From assembly GCF_030272895.1 (NCBI RefSeq), contig NZ_JALRNF010000021.1, forward strand, positions 30,835 through 94,834: a DNA stretch of 64,000 nt, given 5' to 3'. The stretch is from Pseudomonas sp. BGr12. Lineage in GTDB: Bacteria; Pseudomonadota; Gammaproteobacteria; Pseudomonadales; Pseudomonadaceae. The notes below the pieces were generated by a model, which ran no database searches, was not told the DNA's origin, and worked only from the letters and a program-made list of their open reading frames with translations. This document shows positions 43,116-52,331 of the stretch, piece by piece (the first letter of the stretch is position 1; each line of letters begins with the position of its first letter). The translations under genes and the position numbers were made by a program.

Positions 43116-45345
43116 CGAGCACACCACTGCGTGCTTCACTCTCCAGCCAGCGCTCGAACTGATCGGCCGGCATCGGCCGGCCGATCACGTAACCCTGGCC
43201 CTGGTCGCAACCGGCGATACGCAAGAATTCATACTGCTCGCGGGTCTCGATCCCTTCGGCGGTGATGCGAAAACCCAGGGCATGGCCCAGGTCGATGATG
43301 GCGCGGATGATCGCCACGCCGTCGTCGTCGCCCGGCAGGTCCTTGATGAACGCCCGATCGATCTTCAGGTGATCGATCGGCAGCATCTTCAGGTAAGCCA
43401 GCGAAGAGTAACCGGTGCCGAAGTCGTCCACCGCGGTGGCCACGCCCAGTTGCTGCAACTGCGCCAGTACCTCGCAGGCCAGCTGTTGGCTTTCCATCAG
43501 CAGGCTTTCGGTGATTTCCACTTCCAGCAAGGTCGCCGGCAGGTCGTAGCGCTGGAGGGTGCGCGACAGGCTGGCGACATAGTCGCTGCGCTCGATCTGC
43601 AGGGCTGCGACGTTGATCGCCACAGGGCCGGGCAGGCAATCGACGGCGCGCCAGGCGGCGATCTGGGCGCAGGCCAGGTCCAGGACCTTTTCCCCCAGCG
43701 GGATGATCAGGCCGGTACGCTCGGCCAGGGGAATGAACTGCGCCGGCGACACCAGGCCGTGCTGCGGATCACGCCAGCGCAGCAGTGCCTCGGCGCCTTC
43801 GACGCGGCCGCTGAACAGGTCGATCTTGGGCTGGTACCAGAGCTCGAACTCGTTGTTCTTCAAAGCCCGGCGCAGGTTCATCTCCAGGCCCAGGCGTTCC
43901 TGCAGGCGCTGGGTCATGTCCGGGTGATACAAGCGCCAGGCGTTGCGCCCGCTCTCCTTGGCCGCGTACATGGCGGTGTCGGCATGGCGCAGCAGCCGGT
44001 CGGTGCCCTGGCCATGCTCCGGGTACCAGGCCAGGCCGATGCTGCCGGTGACCAGGGCGGCACTGCCCTTGAGGTCGAAGGGTTGCTGCAGGGTCGCCAG
44101 CAGGGCCTGGACCTGCTCCAGGCAGTCCGACTCGCTGCCTGCCAGCAAAAAAGCAAACTCGTCGCCGCCCAGGCGGCAGACGCAATCGCGCTTCTCGATA
44201 ATCTGCATGAAGCGTGCCGTGGCCTGTTGCAGCAACAGGTCGCCCATGGGGTGGCCGAGGCTGTCGTTGACCTGCTTGAAGCCGTCGATATCCAGCATCA
44301 GCACGGCCAGGCGCGGCTCCCGCTCGATCGCTTCGAGCAGGTACTGGTTGAAGCGCAGGCGGTTGGGCAAGCCGGTAATCGCATCGTAATGGGCCAGGCG
44401 TTCGAGCTGGGCCTGGGATTGCTTGAGTTCGCGATTGCGTAATTTGATCAGGTGGTTGCTGCGGTTGAGCTGGGCGACGAATACGCTGAACAGGCCGGTG
44501 CAGGTCAGGGCGAACAGAAACAAGGGGGATGCGAACAGGCTCATCGACGGCCAGCCGCCCAGGGGGCTTGCCGCCAGTTGCCAGAGGCCGCCCGGCACAT
44601 CGACATTGACCGTCACTGCGTGTTCATCGAAAACCTTGGGATCGCCCCAGATCATTCCGCCGGCCGAGCCCTGGCCGTTGCTGCCACGCAGGGCCAGTTC
44701 GAAACCCGGGTCCAGGTCCAGGCCGGCGGCGCTGAGCAGGCGGTCGATGTCGGCGACGATGGAGACATTGCCCCAGTACAGCTTCACGCCCTTGTGGCCC
44801 TTGAGGAACACCGGCCGCCGGTAGATCAGCCCGCGCCCGCCCTGGTACAGCTGCACGGGGCCTGCCAGCACCGGACTGAAGTGTTCGCGGGCACGCTGGA
44901 CCATGGGGTACTGGTCGGGCAGGTGGCGGTAGTCGACGCCGATCACGCCCTGGTTACCCTTGAGCGGATAGACATCGGCGATCACATCCCCCGGGGCCAG
45001 GGAAATATGGCGAATATGCGGGACCGAGGCGATGGCCTGGCGGGCCATGTCATGAAAGTGCTCGGGGCTGATATCGCCGTCGGCGCTGAGCAACTGGGCG
45101 ATCCCCTCGGTTTCGCCGAAGGCCGAGCGCAACTGGGCCTCCAGGGCGGCACGCACCCCGGACAGCCGCGCGCCGGCATTGGCGACCAGTTCGCTTTCCT
45201 GGCGTTGCACATCCAGGCGGCCGAGCGCCACCGACAGGCCGATGCCGATCAGCGCAAAGCCGATCGGCAGCAGGCGGTTGAGGGTGGTGCGCAAGGTGTC
45301 CGGCAGAATCAGGCTGTCATCAAGTGCGAGGATTCTTGTGTTCAT
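43105..45345 (-). CDS. CHASE-GGDEF-EAL protein (c-di-GMP phosphodiesterase/cyclase)
   Basis: This 746-aa inner-membrane protein has a first helix (LLPIGFALIGIGLSVAL), a periplasmic CHASE-type sensor (VRAALEAQLRSAFGETEGIAQLL...VIGVDYRHLPDQYPMVQRAREHFSPVLAGP) and a second helix near residue 280. It then has GGDEF (CRLGGDEFAFLLAG, intact) and EAL (EALLRWRDPQHG, DDFGTGYSSLAYLKMLPIDHLKIDRAFIKDL). All motifs needed for both activities are present, and the EAL side looks active. It probably controls biofilm-related traits through c-di-GMP; matrix genes lie on both sides. Confidence 0.92.
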   Translation of the reverse strand: MNTRILALDDSLILPDTLRTTLNRLLPIGFALIGIGLSVALGRLDVQRQESELVANAGARLSGVRAALEAQLRSAFGETEGIAQLLSADGDISPEHFHDMARQAIASVPHIRHISLAPGDVIADVYPLKGNQGVIGVDYRHLPDQYPMVQRAREHFSPVLAGPVQLYQGGRGLIYRRPVFLKGHKGVKLYWGNVSIVADIDRLLSAAGLDLDPGFELALRGSNGQGSAGGMIWGDPKVFDEHAVTVNVDVPGGLWQLAASPLGGWPSMSLFASPLFLFALTCTGLFSVFVAQLNRSNHLIKLRNRELKQSQAQLERLAHYDAITGLPNRLRFNQYLLEAIEREPRLAVLMLDIDGFKQVNDSLGHPMGDLLLQQATARFMQIIEKRDCVCRLGGDEFAFLLAGSESDCLEQVQALLATLQQPFDLKGSAALVTGSIGLAWYPEHGQGTDRLLRHADTAMYAAKESGRNAWRLYHPDMTQRLQERLGLEMNLRRALKNNEFELWYQPKIDLFSGRVEGAEALLRWRDPQHGLVSPAQFIPLAERTGLIIPLGEKVLDLACAQIAAWRAVDCLPGPVAINVAALQIERSDYVASLSRTLQRYDLPATLLEVEITESLLMESQQLACEVLAQLQQLGVATAVDDFGTGYSSLAYLKMLPIDHLKIDRAFIKDLPGDDDGVAIIRAIIDLGHALGFRITAEGIETREQYEFLRIAGCDQGQGYVIGRPMPADQFERWLESEARSGVLATR

Positions 45346-45443
45346 GGGTCCGTTGTTCGCATCCAGTTAACGCTTTATCGGCGTTGCGCGCGCAATGTTG
45401 AGCGAGGCTGGCTTTTTTTGCCGGGCTGGCGTTATGCTCCGAC

Positions 45444-45455
45444 TGAAACGTTTCA
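45444..45455. promoter_or_regulatory. Cra (FruR) operator-like palindrome
   Basis: TGAAACGTTTCA is a perfect 12-bp palindrome 29 bp before the gapN start. It matches the Cra/FruR core (TGAAWCGTTTCA type). In P. putida, Cra is reported to bind a site of this kind at the fructose operon and at a glyceraldehyde-3-phosphate dehydrogenase gene, which fits this gene. Confidence 0.7.
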
Positions 45456-45484
45456 CCCATCACAGAAAAAGAGGTGCTGCGCCC

Positions 45485-47104
45485 ATGGACCGTCTGCTCG
45501 ATTCGCTGTTTCCCACCGCCAACGAGATCCCTGAAGCCTATCGCCTGGGCGAGCCGCTGGTGCAACGCGAGTACCTGGTCGATGGCCAGTTGCAACGCTG
45601 GGACGGGCCACTGGCCACGGTACGCAGCCCGGTCTGGCTCAAGGAGGACGGAGAGGAACGCCAGGTGATCCTCGGTAGCGCCCCGCTGCTCGATGCCGAC
45701 ACCGCCCTCACCGCCCTGGACGCCGCCGTGCACGCCTACGACAAGGGCCGCGGCGCCTGGCCGACGATGCGCGTGGCCGAGCGCATCCAGCATGTGGAAA
45801 CCTTCCTGGGCAAGATGCGCGAGCAGCGTGAGGCGGTGGTCAAGCTGCTGATGTGGGAAATCGGCAAGAACCTCAAGGACTCGGAGAAAGAGTTCGACCG
45901 CACCTGCGACTACATCGTCGACACCATCAATGCCCTCAAGGAACTGGACCGGCGCTCCAGCCGCTTCGAGCTGGAGCAGGACACTCTTGGCCAGATCCGC
46001 CGCGCACCATTGGGCGTGGCGCTGTGCATGGGCCCCTACAACTACCCGCTGAACGAGACTTTCACCACCCTGATCCCGGCGCTGATCATGGGCAACACCG
46101 TGGTGTTCAAGCCGGCCAAGTTCGGCGTGCTGCTGATTCGCCCGTTGCTCGAAGCCTTCCGCGACAGCTTTCCGGCCGGGGTGATCAACGTCATCTACGG
46201 GCGCGGGCGCGAAACGGTCAGCGCCCTGATGGCCAGCGGCAAGGTCGATGTGTTCGCCTTCATCGGCACCAACAAGGCCGCCAGCGACCTGAAAAAACTC
46301 CACCCGCGCCCGCACCGCCTGCGTGCGGCGCTGGGCCTGGATGCCAAGAACCCGGGGATCGTGCTGCCCGAGGTCGACCTGGAAAACGCGGTCAACGAAT
46401 CGGTCACCGGCGCCCTGTCGTTCAACGGCCAGCGCTGCACGGCGCTGAAGATCCTCTTCGTCCACGAGGATGTGGTCGCAAGCTTCCTCGATAAATTCCA
46501 GCGCAAGCTGGCCGCGCTCAAGCCGGGCATGCCCTGGGAGCCGGGCGTGGCCCTGACGCCGCTGCCCGAAGCGGGCAAGATCGACTACCTGGGCGGCCTG
46601 GTGGCCGATGCCGTGGCCAAGGGCGCCAGGGTCATCAACGAAGGCGGCGGCCAGAGCCGTGGCTCGTTTTTCTACCCGGCCCTGCTGTACCCGGTGAATG
46701 CGCAGATGCGCGTCTACCAGGAAGAACAGTTCGGCCCGGTGGTGCCGGTGGTGCCCTACCGCGACCTGCAAACTGTCATCGACTATGTGCTGGATTCGGA
46801 CTTCGGCCAGCAACTGAGCATCTTCGGCACCAACCCGGCCGAGGTCGGACGCCTGGTCGACACCTTCGCCAACCAGGTCGGGCGCATCAACCTCAACGCC
46901 CAGTGCCAGCGCGGCCCGGACACCTACCCCTTCAACGGGCGCAAGAACTCCGCCGAAGGCACCCTGTCGGTACACGATGCCTTGCGCGTGTTCTCGATCC
47001 GCACCCTGGTGGCGACCAAGTTCCAGGACAGCAACAAGCAGCTGATCAGCGACATCATCCGTAATCGCGATTCGAGCTTCCTTACAACCGATTACATCTT
47101 CTGA
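45485..47104 (+). CDS. gapN: NADP-dependent glyceraldehyde-3-phosphate dehydrogenase (non-phosphorylating)
   Basis: This 539-aa aldehyde-dehydrogenase-fold enzyme shows PLGVALCMGPYNYPLNETFTTLIPALIMGNTVVFKPAKFG (cofactor region), VFAFIGTNKAA and the catalytic cysteine motif SFNGQRCTALKILFVHE. It should oxidise glyceraldehyde-3-phosphate directly to 3-phosphoglycerate, making NADPH. Start 45485 (MDRLLDSLFP) has AGAGG upstream. It is divergent from the EAL protein gene and is probably repressed by Cra through the palindrome at 45444. Confidence 0.88.
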   Translation: MDRLLDSLFPTANEIPEAYRLGEPLVQREYLVDGQLQRWDGPLATVRSPVWLKEDGEERQVILGSAPLLDADTALTALDAAVHAYDKGRGAWPTMRVAERIQHVETFLGKMREQREAVVKLLMWEIGKNLKDSEKEFDRTCDYIVDTINALKELDRRSSRFELEQDTLGQIRRAPLGVALCMGPYNYPLNETFTTLIPALIMGNTVVFKPAKFGVLLIRPLLEAFRDSFPAGVINVIYGRGRETVSALMASGKVDVFAFIGTNKAASDLKKLHPRPHRLRAALGLDAKNPGIVLPEVDLENAVNESVTGALSFNGQRCTALKILFVHEDVVASFLDKFQRKLAALKPGMPWEPGVALTPLPEAGKIDYLGGLVADAVAKGARVINEGGGQSRGSFFYPALLYPVNAQMRVYQEEQFGPVVPVVPYRDLQTVIDYVLDSDFGQQLSIFGTNPAEVGRLVDTFANQVGRINLNAQCQRGPDTYPFNGRKNSAEGTLSVHDALRVFSIRTLVATKFQDSNKQLISDIIRNRDSSFLTTDYIF

Positions 47105-47153
47105 CTGCCGTCCGTCCAGCGCCGTGAATTTTTGATTTGCCGAATTGCCAAAA

Positions 47154-47169
47154 CTGTACAAACATACAG
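47154..47169. promoter_or_regulatory. LexA (SOS) box
   Basis: CTGTACAAACATACAG matches the gamma-proteobacterial LexA core CTGT-N8-ACAG exactly, with symmetric AA/TT flanks. It lies 43 bp before the VOC gene start, where LexA would block a promoter. TTGATT (47132-47137) with TGTACA (47155-47160), 17 bp apart, is a possible promoter overlapping the box. Confidence 0.7.
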
Positions 47170-47212
47170 TTTCGCGCCATTCACTCGCGGCGCGCTAAGG
47201 AGGATTCATAAA

Positions 47213-47677
47213 ATGGCCGTCAAACCTATCCCCGAAGGACAACACAGCATCACCCCCTACCTCGGCATCAAGGATGCCGCCAAAGCCATCGACTTCTACA
47301 AGGCCGCTTTCGGCGCGGTCGAGATGTTCCGCCTCGACGGCCCCGACGGGCGCGTGGGCCATGCGGAGCTGAAGATCGGTGATTCCTCGCTGATGCTGGC
47401 CGACCCGTGCGACCAGGCCGGCGGGCTGGTCAGCAGCCAGTCGCTGGGCGGCGCCGCCATCGGCCTGCACCTGTATGTCGAGGATGTCGATGCGCGCTAC
47501 GCCCAGGCCATCAAGGCCGGTGCCACCCAGATCAGTGAGGTGAAGGACCAGTTCTACGGCGACCGCAGCGGCACCCTGAAGGACCCGTTCGGCAACCTGT
47601 GGTTCGTCTCCACCCACAAGGAAGACCTGACCGTGGAAGAAATCCGCGCCCGCGCCGCCAAGCTGTTCGCAGGCTAG
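47213..47677 (+). CDS. VOC/PhnB-like glyoxalase-fold protein
   Basis: This 154-aa protein begins SITPYLGIKDAAKAIDFYKAAFGAVEMFRLDGPDGRVGHAELKIGDSSLMLAD and ends GDRSGTLKDPFGNLWFVSTHKEDLT, the usual pattern of PhnB-like VOC proteins. Members are dioxygenases, lyases or resistance proteins, so the reaction is not predictable. Start 47213 has a strong AAGGAGG. The LexA box upstream suggests induction by DNA damage. An inverted repeat follows the stop. Confidence 0.85.
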   Translation: MAVKPIPEGQHSITPYLGIKDAAKAIDFYKAAFGAVEMFRLDGPDGRVGHAELKIGDSSLMLADPCDQAGGLVSSQSLGGAAIGLHLYVEDVDARYAQAIKAGATQISEVKDQFYGDRSGTLKDPFGNLWFVSTHKEDLTVEEIRARAAKLFAG

Positions 47678-47688
47678 CCACAAGCGCT

Positions 47689-47736
47689 AAGCTGCAAGCT
47701 GCAAGCAAGCGCTCTATGGCTTGCAGCTTGAAGCTT
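47689..47736. repeat. Intergenic inverted repeat (GCTGCAAGC type)
   Basis: An 18-bp arm at 47689-47706 built of AAGCTGCAAGC units pairs with 47719-47736 with one mismatch around a 12-nt loop. It is a repeat type frequent between Pseudomonas genes and lies between the VOC gene and the next gene, where it may act as an attenuating hairpin. Confidence 0.6.
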
Positions 47737-47766
47737 GCCGCTTGCCGCTCGCCCCTAAGGACACTC

Positions 47767-48957
47767 ATGCGAATCATCGAAAAGAACGCAGCGCTGGTAC
47801 GTACCCTCACCCCCGCCGAAGACGAGCTGCTGCACGGCTTTGCCCAGGGCAGCCTGGAAGGCCCCCGCCTTTTGCAGGCCAACCAGCTGCTGCTCAGGGT
47901 CCGGGCCGCCGGGCACTGGCTGGCGTGCGATTGCCAGCCGCGGGCGATGCCGATCCTCAACGTCAACCTCAATGGCAACACCGGTACCCTGTTCCTGAAG
48001 AACAACCCGGGCACTGCCGAACATGCTCCGGACTGCGACTTCATCAAGGACGAGCGCGACCCGGGCCGTCAGGAGGACGCCGACGTACTGCCGGCAGCCT
48101 GGTTGCCGCCGGACATGCCGTTGCGCCTGATCGGCGACTTCCGCCGCCCTGGCGCCGAAGGCGAAGCAGGCAGTGCTGCTGGCGAGCGGCATGAACAGCA
48201 GCGCCTGCTGTCATTGCTGCTGACCCTGATCGAAGCCGGCGGCCTGAACGTCTACGCCACGCACCTGAAAAAGGACCTGACCGGGCAGTTCGCCGAACTG
48301 CGCAACGTCGCCAGCCGTTACCCGCTGATCGAGCGGGTGCCGGCCAGCAACTACCTGGAAACCCGCCTGGACATGAAGCACATGATGATGCTCAAGGCCC
48401 GGCTGCGTGACTCCAGCGCCTTTGGCAACCATCGCCGCTACGGTCTGCTGCTCGACTGCGTCAGCCAGATCAAGGCGCGCAAGCTGTTCAACGAGCGCAG
48501 CGAGGACGGTTTCGACTTCCAGGGCCACCACTTGCTGTGGGGCGGCAGCAAGACCCCGGGGCCGCTGCTGGCCCTGACGATCTACTCGCCGACCAGTGCC
48601 GGCAGCCACTACTACGAGCTGATCCACGTCGCCAGCGTGCCGGTGCTGTCCCGTGGGCAGTTGTTTCCGGTGTACCGCGACGAAGAGCGCGAGCCGTTGA
48701 AGATGCTGATCTCGCTGATCGACTGGATGGCCGGCAAGGGCGTGCGGGTGATCATGCGCCGGCCGGTGATCGGTGGCCAGGGCATGGGCGCACTGGTGCT
48801 CAGCGCCGACCAGGACCGGGTGCTGTCGGTGTCGCTTACCGACCAGCCGCTGGGGCCGGAGCCCGAGGGCGAGACGTTCAAGCGCTATGCCGACTTCAAG
48901 AGCCTGGACACCTTCCGCAAGTACGTCGCCGGCTTCTTCATGCGCGGGCGCGAATAA
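47767..48957 (+). CDS. Conserved hypothetical protein with N-terminal Cys/His cluster
   Basis: This 396-aa protein is unknown to me. Near residues 53-105 it has HWLACDCQPRAMPIL...KNNPGTAEHAPDCDF, a C-x-C...H-x3-C layout that resembles a zinc site and recalls DUF1173 proteins. The rest is mixed alpha/beta with ALTIYSPTSAGSHYYELIHVASVPVLSRGQLFPVYRDEEREPLKMLISLIDWM. There is no signal peptide. The start at 47767 gives the only ATG before the conserved part. It lies downstream of the VOC gene past a hairpin, with 151-bp tandem repeats behind it. Confidence 0.65.
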   Translation: MRIIEKNAALVRTLTPAEDELLHGFAQGSLEGPRLLQANQLLLRVRAAGHWLACDCQPRAMPILNVNLNGNTGTLFLKNNPGTAEHAPDCDFIKDERDPGRQEDADVLPAAWLPPDMPLRLIGDFRRPGAEGEAGSAAGERHEQQRLLSLLLTLIEAGGLNVYATHLKKDLTGQFAELRNVASRYPLIERVPASNYLETRLDMKHMMMLKARLRDSSAFGNHRRYGLLLDCVSQIKARKLFNERSEDGFDFQGHHLLWGGSKTPGPLLALTIYSPTSAGSHYYELIHVASVPVLSRGQLFPVYRDEEREPLKMLISLIDWMAGKGVRVIMRRPVIGGQGMGALVLSADQDRVLSVSLTDQPLGPEPEGETFKRYADFKSLDTFRKYVAGFFMRGRE

Positions 48958-48984
48958 CCGCTGCCACCTTTGCGACTGCAGGCT

Positions 48985-49331
48985 CCCACAGGTTCAACCA
49001 CACCCACCTGTGGGAGCTGCCGCCAGGCTGCGATCGGGCGCGAAGCGGCCGCAAAACCTGCCACCGCCGAACACCTGACTCACCGAGGCGACTGGATTGC
49101 GACTGCTGCGCAGTCGATCGCAGGCTTCGCCAGCTCCCACAGGTTCCACCACACCCACCTGTGGGAGCTGCCGCCAGGCTGCGATCGGGCGCGAAGCGGC
49201 CGCAAAAACCTGCCACCGCCGAACACCTGACTCACCGAGGCGACTGGATTGCGACTGCTGCGCAGTCGATCGCAGGCTTCGCCAGCTCCCACAGATTCCA
49301 CCACACCCACCTGTGGGAGCTGCCGCCAGGC
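48985..49331. repeat. Tandem repeat of a 151-bp unit (about 2.3 copies)
   Basis: A unit containing CCCACAGGTT...CCTGTGGGAG, a GCGATCGGGCGCGAAGCGG segment and GCAGGCTTCGCCAGCTCC recurs with starts 151 and 152 bp apart (CTGTGGGAG at 49008, 49159 and 49311). The copies are nearly identical, so the duplication is recent or kept homogeneous. Each unit holds CCCACAGG/CCTGTGGG hairpins. The 48958-49438 gap has no gene. Confidence 0.8.
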
Positions 49332-49371
49332 GATCAAGTCAGTTGCCCCAGGGGTTCAATTGCACACACCC

Positions 49372-49442
49372 GTAGGAGCGGGCTTGCCCCGCGATTGCAG
49401 TGTGTCAGTCACATTGCAATCGCGGGACAAGCCCGCTCCTAC
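49372..49442. repeat. REP inverted-repeat pair overlapping the regulator stop
   Basis: GTAGGAGCGGGCTTGCCCC begins at 49372 and its complement ends at 49442, with one mismatch. The right arm covers the stop codon of the sigma-54 regulator gene (49439-49441), so the hairpin forms the 3' end of that transcript. Confidence 0.75.
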
Positions 49443-50866
49443 CACTGCCGCTTGTCTGGCCGGGTCAGGCCCAGTTTTTCAATTCGGTAGCGCAGCATGT
49501 CGCGGCTCAAGCCGAGCAACCGCGCCGATTTGGTGACGTTCCAGTCGGTACGGTCAAGCATCTTGCGCACCATGTCTCGCTCCACTTCCGGCAAGCTGGT
49601 GGTCGCCATGCCCTCGCCATTGACGTGGCTTTCGTGCGGTACCGCAACCGGCACCTCGAAAGGTTCGTCCACCAGGCTCATGCAGACATTGAGCTGGTGC
49701 GGGGAAATTTCCTCGCTGGAGGCAAGCAACACGGTCTGCTCCAGCATGTTGCGCAGCTCACGGACGTTCCCCGGCCAGCTGTAGTTGAGCATCAGCTCTT
49801 CAGCCTCGGGACTGAAATACAGGTGCGACTTGCCGTAACGCTTGCCATGCAAGGCCAGGAAGTGCCGGGCCAGCAGCAGGATGTCCTCGCCGCGGGCATA
49901 GAGCCTGGGCACCTTGATCGAGATGATGCGCAGGCGGAAGAACAGATCGCGGCGGAACTTGCCCTGTTGCACCATCTGCTCCAGGTTGCAATTGGTGGCG
50001 CTGATGATGCGCAAGTCGACCTTGCGCTCCTTGACCGCGCCGATGCGCCGTATGGTCCGGTCTTCGAGCAACTTCAGCAGCTTGGCCTGCAGCAACAGGT
50101 CCATCTCGCCGATTTCGTCGAGGAACAGGGTGCCGCCATCGGCGGCCTCGACCAGCCCCACGCGGCGGTCCTTGGCATCGGTGAAAGCACCCTTCTCATG
50201 ACCGAACAGCTCGGCTTCGAGCAGGTTGGCCGGGATCGAGGCGCAGTTGAATTCGATGAACGGCCCCTTGCTGCGCGCACCGTCAAAATGCAGGGCGCGG
50301 GCCACCAGTTCCTTGCCGGTACCGGTCTCCCCTTCCACCAGCACCGGCGGCAGGTCGCCGCTGGCCATGCGCTGCTCGGCGTCGAGCAACTGCTTGAGGG
50401 TGTGCTTGAGCCCGAGCATGGCCGGCGACTCGCCAATCAATGCCTGGCACCCGGATTTCTGTGCCTCGCGCTCCTGGTAGAAGGTCAGCGTACGCTCCAG
50501 GCGTTCGGTGGCCAGGGCCTTGTCCAGCATCAGTTTGAGCTCGGCCAGCACCACCGGTTTGGTCAGGTAGTGGAAAGCGCCCTCTTTCATCGCCAGCACG
50601 GCGTCTTCGACGTTGCCGTAGCCGGTCATCATGATCACCTTGAGCTCTGGTGCTCGCGCCGTCAGGGCCTTGATCAGCTCATGGCCGCTCATGCCCGGCA
50701 ACGAGTTGTCGGTCAGTACCGCATCCGGCTGGCATTGCTGAAGTTGCTCCAGGGCCTGCTCGGCGCTATTACAGACGGTGACCTCGAAGCCCTTTCGCTC
50801 CAGATAGGTCTGAATATTCTCAGCGAGGATTTCGTCATCCTCGACCACCAGGATGCTATGTTCCAT
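49439..50866 (-). CDS. Sigma-54-dependent response regulator (NtrC family)
   Basis: This 475-aa protein has a receiver domain ([19 protein letters not shown], phosphorylated Asp in [12 protein letters not shown]), an AAA+ domain ([30 protein letters not shown]) and a Fis-type HTH ([23 protein letters not shown]). The sigma-54 contact loop reads GAFTDA rather than GAFTGA, a natural variant. Start 50866 (MEHSILVV) has GGGAGGGG upstream and overlaps the kinase gene by 11 bp. It is probably the activator of the sigma-54 promoters at 56251 and 58023. The gene set recalls MnxR of P. putida GB-1. Confidence 0.92.
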   Translation of the reverse strand: MEHSILVVEDDEILAENIQTYLERKGFEVTVCNSAEQALEQLQQCQPDAVLTDNSLPGMSGHELIKALTARAPELKVIMMTGYGNVEDAVLAMKEGAFHYLTKPVVLAELKLMLDKALATERLERTLTFYQEREAQKSGCQALIGESPAMLGLKHTLKQLLDAEQRMASGDLPPVLVEGETGTGKELVARALHFDGARSKGPFIEFNCASIPANLLEAELFGHEKGAFTDAKDRRVGLVEAADGGTLFLDEIGEMDLLLQAKLLKLLEDRTIRRIGAVKERKVDLRIISATNCNLEQMVQQGKFRRDLFFRLRIISIKVPRLYARGEDILLLARHFLALHGKRYGKSHLYFSPEAEELMLNYSWPGNVRELRNMLEQTVLLASSEEISPHQLNVCMSLVDEPFEVPVAVPHESHVNGEGMATTSLPEVERDMVRKMLDRTDWNVTKSARLLGLSRDMLRYRIEKLGLTRPDKRQW

Positions 50867-52331
50867 GGTCCCCTCCCGTTGCAATCTTGAAAGTCAGACA
50901 TACACGGGTTCCTTCCTCGATGCGGCTAGTGAGGCTGACGGCGCCGCCGAAACGTTCCATGATCCGTTTTACCAGCACCAGGCCGACCCCTAGGCCGCCC
51001 TGTTTGGTGGTGAAGAATGGTTTGAACACCATCCGCTCCTGCTGCTGGCTCATGCCTTTGCCAGTATCACTCAAGGTCAGCTGAAACTGGCGCTCGCTGG
51101 TCAGTTCGATCACTTCAATGGTCAACCGACCGCCGCCCGGCATCGCTTCCAGGGCGTTGGAGAACAAACTGTTGAGAATCTGTGTCAGCAACACCGGCTG
51201 GCTGACGACCAGCGCCTGTTCCGGCGCGCTGACCTGCAGTTCTATCTTGTTGCGTTCGATCTGCTGGGCAAAGGCGTGGCAGGTGTCATCGATGGCCGCC
51301 CGCAGCTCGACCGCTTCGGCATCATCCTTGAGCGGTCGCAGCGACACCAGCAGCTCACGCACCCAGCGCGACATGCGGTCGACCTGGCTGATGATGTCGC
51401 CAATATTCTTCTGCGAGTGCTCACTGGCGATCTCCTGGGCCAGCTCGGCACTGGAGCGGATATTGGCCAGCGGGTTGCGCAGGCTGTGGGCCACCGCCGA
51501 CGACATCTCGCCCAGGGCCACGAAGGTCTCGCTGGCCACCAGTTGCGTCTGCTGGGTCTGCAGCATGCTGGCGGCGCGGCGCACGATCCAGAACAGGCCG
51601 AAGTAGACCAGTGCGCCACCGAGCAGGGTCGAGGTCCAGATCAGCACGTAACCGCGCTGGATGCGCCGCACCAGGTCGCGGGGCTCCTTGTACACCTCGA
51701 CCATCGACAGCACCTTGGTGCCGCTGTCATCGAACATGGGGATGTAGTTTTCGATGAACAGGTACTCGGGCTCGCGCTGGAATTTCTGCTCTTCGCGGTC
51801 TTCGTTGGCCTTGTGGTAACTGGCCGAGACCGGCACCCGCGAATTGAACGACTCGTCCAGGTCATCGTCACCGACGATCTTCTGCCCGACCAGGGCCGGG
51901 TTGGTGGACCAGACGATGGTCCGGTCCAGGGCATAGACATTGCTCAGCAGGGTGTCGGGCAGGTGTTCGACATGATCGAGGAATTCGATGCGGGTGGAGG
52001 CCGCCAGGTCTGCGCTGACGTAAGGGTGCTCGTGGTCCTGGCGCGGGTCGAGCAGCTCGGCCATGGTGGTGCCCGGCGGGATGCGCGAATGGCGCACCTC
52101 GGCCTTGGCCATGGCCTGGATGAACTGGGCGGTGAGCATGGCATCGCGCTCGACGCTGTCGTTGACCACGAACTGCGTCGAGACATAGCCCAGCCCCACC
52201 GCCACCGAGGCAATGAACAACAGGCTGACCAGGGAGAACCAGCGCAACAAGTTGAATTCGCGCAAGGTGCGGTCCGGTGCTGCCTGGGTACTGCTGCCCT
52301 CATCGGCCAACTTCGGGTTCAGCTCCTGCAT
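50856..52331 (-). CDS. Sensor histidine kinase (kinase 2 of a paralogous pair)
   Basis: This 491-aa inner-membrane kinase has helices at about 27-50 (FSLVSLLFIASVAVGLGYVSTQFV) and 225-245, around a periplasmic sensor of about 170 residues. The cytoplasmic part has the H-box VAHSLRNPLANIRSSAELAQEI, N-box LFSNALEAMPGGG, DTGKGMS and GGLGVGLVLVKRIMERFGG. It closely resembles the kinase at 56386-57855 over its whole length. It overlaps the regulator gene and is its likely partner. Start 52331 (MQELNPKLAD) has AAGGAAA; a longer frame to 52394 lacks support. Confidence 0.92.
   Translation of the reverse strand: MQELNPKLADEGSSTQAAPDRTLREFNLLRWFSLVSLLFIASVAVGLGYVSTQFVVNDSVERDAMLTAQFIQAMAKAEVRHSRIPPGTTMAELLDPRQDHEHPYVSADLAASTRIEFLDHVEHLPDTLLSNVYALDRTIVWSTNPALVGQKIVGDDDLDESFNSRVPVSASYHKANEDREEQKFQREPEYLFIENYIPMFDDSGTKVLSMVEVYKEPRDLVRRIQRGYVLIWTSTLLGGALVYFGLFWIVRRAASMLQTQQTQLVASETFVALGEMSSAVAHSLRNPLANIRSSAELAQEIASEHSQKNIGDIISQVDRMSRWVRELLVSLRPLKDDAEAVELRAAIDDTCHAFAQQIERNKIELQVSAPEQALVVSQPVLLTQILNSLFSNALEAMPGGGRLTIEVIELTSERQFQLTLSDTGKGMSQQQERMVFKPFFTTKQGGLGVGLVLVKRIMERFGGAVSLTSRIEEGTRVCLTFKIATGGDHGT

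Noticed and set aside
48985..49331. CRISPR array
   Set aside because: The repeat unit is 151 bp and nearly all of it repeats; there are no short repeats with unique spacers and no cas genes.
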